A DNA stretch of 64,000 bases from Rhizophlyctis rosea (lineage: Eukaryota; Chytridiomycota; Chytridiomycetes; Rhizophlyctidales; Rhizophlyctidaceae), in contig JADGJC010000006.1 in the NCBI GenBank assembly GCA_027596075.1, forward strand, positions 1 to 64,000, written 5' to 3'. The notes below the pieces were generated by a model. That model was not told the origin of the DNA. It did no database searches and saw only the letters and a list, made by a program, of their open reading frames with translations. The translations under genes were made by a program, and so were the position numbers. Of the stretch, positions 57,201 through 64,000 are shown piece by piece; positions within the stretch are counted from its first letter, which is position 1; the number at the start of each line of letters is the position of its first letter.

Positions 57201-57284
57201 AGGAAGCAGAAGGGTATGTCGACGTCCGTGCAGAGTCCTAGGTGGAAGGGTGGGGCGGTTAGTATGCCGGAGGAGAGGGGGTGA
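54241..57284 (+). CDS. Rap/Ran-GAP domain protein; probably the C-terminal part of a LIM-RapGAP gene
   Basis: GTPase-activating protein of the Rap1GAP/SIPA1 type, expected to turn off a Rap/Rsr1-like GTPase. Clear exons are 54241-54294, about 54395-54545, 54617-54876, about 54970-55153, then 55237 onward; the stop is at 57284. After splicing, the N-terminal dimerisation-like part reads YYRKSFYKREHKNYLGV. The catalytic part reads YKFGVLYVKEGQTTEEEM, EVMFHVSTMLPF, RKRHIGN|DIVSIIF and IKSHFLHIFIVV. The Asn in HIGND is the position of the catalytic Asn thumb known from Rap1GAP, and it spans an exon junction. A long basic, Ser-rich tail follows. No PDZ or GoLoco motif was seen. If this is a separate gene, MLDQLRMILSAFLKT is the N-terminus, but the very short spacing from the LIM stop favours a fused gene. 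Confidence 0.85.
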
Positions 57285-57720
57285 GGGTTGAGGGGGTTTT
57301 CGGGGGTTAGATGTTTGTTGAGAGGAGCAGTGCTGGTAGTAACAGGTTTTGTTGTGATTTGAGTGTATTTTAGCGACAATTTAGACTGCAATGATGGGTT
57401 TATGATTAGGTAGCGTAATTGAATTTGCTATAGAATAGATAGGGGTGGGTGGGTTTTGAGTACCTCTAGGAAGATATCAAGCTTTCGTGATGTGACCAAC
57501 GAAGCATCTGGCTAAACAGTACAGCTTCTTTGTTCAAGCGTTGCGGCCTCACTCATGTTGATGAAAGCGAGATCCAAAGTCTTGATAACAATATTGGTGA
57601 AGTCTCCAGGCCTGAGACGTGCCTGGAACGCCCAGGGGTCGGCTTTGGACAGGATATATTGACCAACATGTACAGATTATGCAAAAATCTCGCAACACCT
57701 AAACGTGGCCCTGCCACGCC
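57285..57720. other. Intergenic region between convergent genes
   Basis: 3' flank shared by the RapGAP and Sec22-like genes. No gene or repeat was recognised. Confidence 0.45.
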
Positions 57721-59279
57721 TCAATCCTTATGCCCCCTCTTCAACCTCTTCCATCTCCTCCACGCCCCCGTCCCAACCGCAAACCCAATAACCACACAAT
57801 ACACAACTTTCACCATAACCACCGGAAGCGGCATACACCATCTTGCAAACCACGCCGCCGCCCTCTGCAACCCCGATGCGTACACCCGTTTCGGATCTGA
57901 TGGTGTAATGTTACTCCGACATATGATTGCCCATAGTGTTTGCAGCACTGTTATTGCCCAATGCCCGAGACTGAGATCGGCTAACCGGGGAGGGAGGTGG
58001 GATTGTTTGTTGAATTGGTATGCTTGGGCGAGGATGATTGGGGTCATTAGGCCGAGGAGGAGGAAGGAAAGTTCTTCGAAGGCGTTTGGGTCTGAGCGGC
58101 GGCCTGTTGAGATGTCTCGGATCTTTTTGGGGCGTCAGTCATAGAGCTTTGATGTTGAGACGCTGTATTGCCGGTAGACTGACACCTTACCATGTTATTC
58201 GGCGCTTCCCAATTTGTCCAGTAAAATATGAAGTATAAAGAATCCACTATGGATACGATCAAGCTCAGCCAGACCAAAAGCGCGGACCGTCGTTGCTGGG
58301 ACTCAGGTGTGCCTTCTGCGTCTCCGATTTCCTTCTTCAAGGCTGTCGCAACATTGTTCGCCAATTGAGAAAGTTCATTGAGTGAAACAGCCTGGGCAAA
58401 CGGCTTACGCTTCATTGCTAGAGATTGCATTAGTATGTTCAGTACGCGAATTAGTGAAATCCAGCAAAGAATGGTCAAGCACTCACAAGCTGCAATGAGA
58501 TAATCGTCGCCCAGTACGTCACGAACGTCATACTGGTCTACACTCTGGATTCTCGATGAAAGATCGACGAGATCTTCCTGTGTGCGAAGTTGACGGGTGT
58601 TGATGTAGCGCTTTTTGATCGATTGCAGGGATGGCTCTACGCGCGTGAACATAGAAGGTTGAGTCACCAATGAAGAGCGTTGCATGTCCAAATATAAGAC
58701 AACCTACCAAAACGGATGAAAGAGTATGGTCGGTGGACGGAAGTTATTGGTGTAGAAGTGGCGCTCAACTCTTCAAAGAATGTTCGTGAAACCTCATTCA
58801 GGTAGCTGAAAGCGAGCAAACGGGGATAGTTTTTGTCACACAATACTAGGAAGATAACTCCTGACTGAGCAATGTAGCTTTTAAGGGTACCAATAAGTTC
58901 GATAGGTCAAACGATGAGAACCGATACAGATCAATCAAACTCACTGAAAGGTGAACTCATCGGCGGTGATGGTGCATTGATCTGGCATGGACGTGCCTCT
59001 GTACTCAGGGGAGAGCGTACTAATAATGCCCTTCGAGAGTCGTTTATGCCTCGCTATCGCGTCCTCCTCCTGTTTAGTATGTAATGAGCGCCTTCGAAGA
59101 ACTCCCAACCAGCCAAGGAGCGACTGCAGCCCCTACCTTTTGCGACTCCATAGTAGCTACCAGTGGCTATTTGTAGTGTTGAAAAGGTCATAAGCTTTCT
59201 GAGAGACAGTCCAGAGTGTCTTGCAAGTGCAACATACCAAACCGTCGCCCGTGCGGGCCACCAGCGTGAAGCGTATCAT
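57721..59279 (-). CDS. Sec22A/C-like longin protein with multiple membrane helices
   Basis: The ATG at 59279 starts a spliced longin domain: 59238-59279 (MIRFTLVARTGDGL), 59137-59166 (PLVATMESQK), then EEDAIARHKRLSKGII, SYIAQSGVIFLVLCDKNYP, RLLAFSYLNEVSRTFFEEL and HRPYSFIRF. RYINTRQLRTQEDLVDLSS then matches the animal SEC22A/SEC22C type, including the RPYxFIxF and RYxNxRxL stretches. The C-terminal part has about four membrane helices (LLVWLSLIVSIVDSLYFIF, FLLLGLMTPIILAQAY, AITVLQTLWAIIC, VVMVKVVYCVVIGFAVG) instead of a SNARE motif and single anchor. The final exon starts about 58133 and uses ATC CGA GAC. The stop is at 57721. It is probably an ER/Golgi vesicle-trafficking factor, not the canonical R-SNARE Sec22/Sec22B. 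Confidence 0.8.
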
Positions 59280-59901
59280 TCCTCGCCCGGTTGCTTTTGA
59301 CAGGTGTGACTATCTGAACTTCAAACTGGCTTCCGCTTCCAGCACCGCCGTTTCGTCCCAATATCCTCAATATGTGCGGGTATGCAGTCAGTGCCCTCTT
59401 CACCTCCTAATATATTCAATTAAGGGAACAGGCAAACGGATGGGGGGGTATTGGGAGTGTGCAAGTAAACAATGCAACACGCAGGCAGCACTGGCAGCAC
59501 TGGCAGCACTGGCCGCACTTGCCTGCAATTTGGCACTGTCCTGTCGATGTGGCTTGCAATGTGGCGTGTGTGCAATGTGTCTCAAAACAGTCAAAGTTGG
59601 GAAACACCATACCACGTGGCTTTCATATCTTGTTTGTCCCACTCACAACCCTGTGTCACACACTCGCTTCATCCAGTGGCTCGGACAGAAGGTCTCTCTC
59701 TCTCTCTTATTCGTTGCCTGTATAGTCTTCGCGTCATCCTCGTCAACCTCGTCAAACTCAGATCAAAACTGGGCAAAAGGGGTTGCCCCTGTTGCTCAAC
59801 TTCGATATCAACTAGAATATCGCCTATTGCGCGATCAGTTAAACACAGCAACTCTTATAGTGACCGGCGTACTGCCGCCACAAATCCAATACGAAGCTGA
59901 C
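59280..59901. other. Intergenic region between divergent Sec22-like and kinesin-like genes
   Basis: 622 bp with both promoters. It contains a 9-bp tandem repeat (listed) and short frames without recognisable domains. The frame upstream of 59902 is open but lacks kinesin-like sequence. Confidence 0.45.
59484..59519 (+). repeat. 9-bp tandem repeat (GGCAGCACT)
   Basis: Three exact copies of GGCAGCACT followed by one copy with a single change (GGCCGCACT), in the divergent intergenic region. Confidence 0.85.
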
Positions 59902-62900
59902 ATGGCCAGAGTTCATATGGAGCGCGCGGACTATCTGCGCGTCGCTGTCAAACTCCACAAGGAGTGCAGTTACATCAAGCAGTCAGAGACCAATAAGAGA
60001 ATCATTGCTCTGCTGCCAAACGGTATGTTGCATAGTCGGAGCCAATCAGGATAGGTTGTGTACTAACCTTCCCTTGTTGACGAACGGTAGAGGTTTACAA
60101 AGGCGAACGGTGTGTATTTAGGCTCATTCCACAGACTTATCAGCTATTAGAACTGACAGCGTACCCCACATAGTCGAGAATTCACCTTTGACGCAGTTTC
60201 TGGACCATCATCGACTTCTGAGGAAGCTACACGCAATGCCAGTGACTCGCTGGCCTCGGTAGACGCGGCAGTGAATGGTAGTTACCTTCTGATTTATATC
60301 ATATCTGTTCAATACGTTAACAAGTCGTTATAGGATTCAACACTGGGATTATGATTGCCGGCATTGGGCATGCATTACAACATGAAAGGTACATGCGATT
60401 GGGTATCTATGTGAAAAACCACTTGAAACTAACTGCAATCATGGCAGAACGATACACTTCGTCCCAATTATTGCACACTTACAAAAGGTGATTCAAGAGC
60501 AAAACAAGGTTGCGGTGTCTTTTGGGTATGTTGCTACAATGCCTTCTTGGGAGTGTATCAGTAAACTAATTGGGCATGTTGCAGATACTTTGCGGTAGTA
60601 GATTCACATTGTGTGAACCTCTTGACGGATATGAAAGTGATGAACGGTAATTGGAGTCATCTTTGACCATCTGCAGTCAGCTCTTTTAACAATCAGACAT
60701 AGCGTCATTTCCCGCGGTTCTCACACAATTTGTGAGCGACCCGACCTGCGAGAAAATCGCAAAATCCGTGCACGAAGGTATACTTCGCATCATAACCACC
60801 ATATGGCATTTCGGACTCCTGACACTTGTCCGTTTTCAGGCTGCTCACGTCCCAATGTTCTGATTATACGCATCGAGCGAACGGGTGCACCCTCCACCGC
60901 CGGCCATCTATACTTGGTAAGCATGAACACCGACGCACCTTATTTGTCCCACAAAATTACTCAATTAGTCGGTTGCAGGTGGACTTGGGGAAACCAATGT
61001 TTGCAAATGCAGAAGGAACAGCCGCAGCCCCTTCAGGAACCGCGCTCAATACAACCATCGCAAATATCAGTACGTTTTGTCCATCCACTTAGTTCATCGT
61101 TCCACGTTGTGCCAAATTTAAACTTCTCCACTTCTAGAACAAATTGCAGATCTACTGCTTGCAGCAGGGAAGACTGGGACGATTCCGTACCATGAGACCC
61201 CGATGACGACCTTGTGTGCAGGTATGGCATTTGTGAATTGGATACAAATCGGTCGGCTGCTCACTTTCATTCTTTGTCAATCAGATTTGTTGGGCGGCAA
61301 TGCGCGCACATCACTCATGCTGGATGTCGATGTATGTTTCGGTATATGGATTTGGGTGTTGGAATCACATTATTGACCTATCCTTCAAACAGCCATCAAG
61401 CAACTCAGATTGCATCAGCATTGTCAAGGGGCTTGAGCTGGCGGAAGCATTGCGGAAATTGAAAACTCGCCAAGTAAGTTGATTCGACGCATGATGATGA
61501 AGAGTGCGTCCTGATCAACCTTCATGCATACACCAGACGCAAAACATTGTTGATCCCCGCATTCATGAGCTACATCAAAGATGCAATGAACTCATGGCGG
61601 AAATCAAGCGGATGCAAGTAAGTGGAGCATTCGTAGACTTCATTTTCGCAATCATCCGGTAACATATTGTCATTTTTTCTTCCAGAAGGAGCACGAAACG
61701 CACTTCGCCAATCTGTTGGCAACTCATGAAGAGGAACGACGTCGCGCAGAAGAGTTGTTTCAACAAGAGATGGCTGCGCAGGAGGAGTCGAAAGCGGCAC
61801 TGCGCAGTGAAAGCCGCAAAGCTTTGGAGGAGGCGGACCGGGCATCACGGAAACAATTCAAGGAGCTGGAGGATCAGCTGAAAGCGGGACTTGAGGATGC
61901 TGAGGCGAAACGACGGGTCGAAGTCAACAAAGTAAGTTTGTCATGACCAACGTTTGACAGTTTGAGATAGGTGCTGATATTCTCAATTGGATGTTAGCTC
62001 AAAGCGGAAATAGAACTCAGCGAAATGAATGCTCGCGTGGACTTGACGTCGTTGAAGTCTGAGTTGGAGGATGTGCAGGAAGCGCTGCGAAAGGAAACAG
62101 TTCAACGCTGTGAGTATTGTGGTTTTCTCGTTCTCGTTCCAGAACATGGCTCTTACTGATTCGATTTCCCATAGTGGTGGTGAAAGATGAACGAGATGAG
62201 CTCTTCAAATCCAGGGAAGATGTGGTGGCAGATTTGAAGCGAGTGCAGGTGCGATAGCATTCATGTTAGAGGGACGTATTCCGGAATCATTCACTAATTC
62301 ATCTCACTCCATCAGAATGACCTCAGAAATTCGATGAACGCACAGAAATCCACAGCAGAAAAACTGCATGCCTTGGAGCTTGAGCATGAGGCTCTTCAAC
62401 ATGCTCATGACGGTTCTCTGGCGGAAATTGAGCAGTTAGAGGCGACAAATTCGAATCTGACTTCCATGCTGGAACGAGAGCGCTCCGACCGCACCAAACA
62501 CGAACAAAAAATGGCAGACGAAGCGAAAGCGCTCACGGCGAACTTCCAGGAGAAGCTGAAGGCTCTGAAGGAGGATCTCCGTGTGTCGAAAAGTGAGACC
62601 GTGGATGCGCAACGGGAAATGCAAAGGGAGGAAAAGGAAGGGGAGAAGCTGGCGGCGCAGTTGGCGGGTGTGAAGGAAAACTTGGCACGATTACAGGCGG
62701 AGAAGAAGGCAACGGAGAAGGAATTGGAACGGGCTAATCGTCAGATTGAGAAAATCCAGGACGAGGCCGCCAAATCGATCGAAAAGCTTAAAAAGCAGGC
62801 GGAGAAGGAGCAGGAGGCTGCAGCGAAGGAGCACGCCGCGGGCGTGAAAAAGCTTCAACAGGAGGTGGAAGCTACTAGGAGGGCGGCGGAGAAACAGGTT

Positions 62901-64000
62901 GGGGACGCCCAACGATCTGCGGAGGAGGAGATTGAGGAGTTACGGAGGGAGAATGAGAAGGGGACTAGGACGCTTGAGAGGCAGATGGAGAAGGTTAAGA
63001 CTCAGGCTGAGAAGGAGCTTCGGAGGTCGGTGGAGGGTTTTGAGGAGGAGAAGAAACATCGGGAGGAGGAGTGGGAGGAGGAACGGGCTGCGTGGGAGGA
63101 GGAGAGGCAAGGGTTCCAGAGGGAGTTGGGGGAAGCTAAGAGGCAGGAAAGGGCGCTTACCAAGGAGTTGCATGCTGCGAAGAAGGAGGGGTTGGAGGCT
63201 ACGAGGCGGTGGAAGGATGCTGGGAGTCAGGAGTCTCCGGGGAGGGATGGACAGGTTGGTTTTTGATGCGTTATGGTTTGTTGTTGAGTCTGTTTTTTGA
63301 GTCATGTTGACTGATGTGGATCTATGGATTTTTACTAGGCGTATCGCAAGCTGGAACTTGAGCACAGCCAGTTGATGGCGGAAGCGATTGCGCGGGAGAA
63401 GGAGTGGGTTGAGGAAAGGGATAAGTTGAGGGAGAAGCTTAGAGCTGCTGAGGTGGGTATTTTTGTTTTCTTTTGTGGCGATTTGATTATTGATTCAAGT
63501 TGATCATTCTTTAGCAAATCGCACTGGAATTACGTCGGCGTGAACCAGCCGCCGAGCAAAGTGCTGCGCCGAGGAGGAATCAGAAGGCTAAGAGCGGTGG
63601 GGCAGCGGGGCAGGCAAGTGGAGCGGAGCGTCCGGCCGAGGCACCGGTTCCTAGGGGGAGGAGGGTGCAAAAGGGCAAAGGCAATGCTCGTGTTGAGGAG
63701 ACGAGAGAAGAGGATCAGTTGGATGAGGAGGAGTACGAGGCTGGTCAGGATGAGCCCGCTCAGGTAGAAGAACCTGCACCGAAGAAACGTGGGAAAGGGA
63801 AAAAGGTATGATGCGTGGTCGGCGAGTCATAACGATGCAGCAGATATCAACATGCTCTGATAGGCACAAGAAGAACGTGAGCCGTCGGAAACAATTGACA
63901 GGTCAAGCGAAAGACCAAAGAAGGCGGCGGCCAGGAAACGAGCTGCACCTGCCAAGAATCCAACGACCGAAGACCAGGAGCAAAGCGACGGGCCCGAATC
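59902..64000 (+). CDS. Kinesin-like protein with a degenerate (ATP-site-lacking) motor domain and long coiled coil; C-terminus beyond the window
   Basis: Many short exons. Early ones are 59902-60022, 60091-60109, 60174-60277, 60334-60388 and one starting at 60448. After splicing, the N-terminus follows a kinesin motor in order: YLRVAVKLH (beta1), EFTFDAVSGPSSTSEEA, GFNTGIMIAGIGHALQHE where the P-loop should be, YFAVVDSHCVNLLTD, GCSRPNVLIIRIE at switch I, HLYLVDLGKPM at switch II and TIPYHETPMTTLC-DLLGGNARTSLM. All three nucleotide motifs (GxxxxGKT/S, SSRSH, DLAGSE) are lost, so ATP-driven motility is unlikely. A charged coiled coil follows (61560-63250) and then a basic tail (PKKRGKGKK) at the window edge. 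The ATG at 59902 (MARVHMERADYLRVAV) fits the motor start. It could be a microtubule-binding scaffold; the subfamily is unknown. Confidence 0.75.

Overview
The window looks like nuclear DNA of a flagellated (zoosporic) fungus, most likely a chytrid. Genes are split by many short GT-AG introns, mostly about 55-85 nt. The gene content is fungal or opisthokont: a long-form tRNase Z, the kinetochore protein Mis12, a Diaphanous-type formin, a PPR protein and a Sec22-like longin protein. Two motile-flagellum genes (CFAP44 and a CFAP20DC-like gene) sit head to head. There are no bacterial operons, CRISPR arrays, intact transposons or viral genes. The species cannot be read from the sequence.

Layout: 1-3611 (-) tRNase Z, running off the left edge with an RGG-rich tail; 4543-6025 (+) Mis12-like; 6503-7276 (-) NMNAT-like nucleotidyltransferase; 7277-13238 a gene-poor stretch with a 5S rRNA-like relic near 9.7-9.8 kb; 13239-14366 (+) unrecognised helical protein; 14788-18285 (-) PPR protein; 19161-24793 (+) formin; 25244-25513 (-) small secreted cysteine-rich protein; 26178-26250 (-) tRNA-Ala(AGC); 26460-33664 (-) CFAP44; 33996-38574 (+) CFAP20DC-like; 39044-39116 (-) tRNA-Ala(CGC); 39491-40916 (+) quinone oxidoreductase; 41604-51270 (+) giant CH-CH/coiled-coil/GAR protein resembling a spectraplakin; 51846-54178 (+) LIM protein and 54241-57284 (+) RapGAP, probably one fused gene; 57721-59279 (-) Sec22A/C-like; 59902-64000 (+) kinesin-like protein that has lost its ATP-binding motifs, running off the right edge.

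Much of the window concerns the cytoskeleton. Formin builds actin filaments. The CH/GAR protein should bridge actin and microtubules. The LIM-RapGAP module could link Rap-type GTPase signalling to adhesion or polarity. Mis12 and the dead kinesin suggest microtubule-related scaffolds, and CFAP44 and CFAP20DC belong to the flagellar axoneme. These functional links are inferred from family knowledge.

The most unusual signal is compositional. In many exons, on both genomic strands, the coding strand starts strongly C-rich and switches within the same exon to strongly G-rich, mainly through synonymous codon choice. The 8-kb exon of the CH/GAR gene repeats this C-to-G swing several times. Other points to check are the LIM-RapGAP fusion, the pseudo-kinesin, the duplicated five-cysteine module, the triplicated formin N-terminal motif and a stop-free 72-nt in-frame intron.
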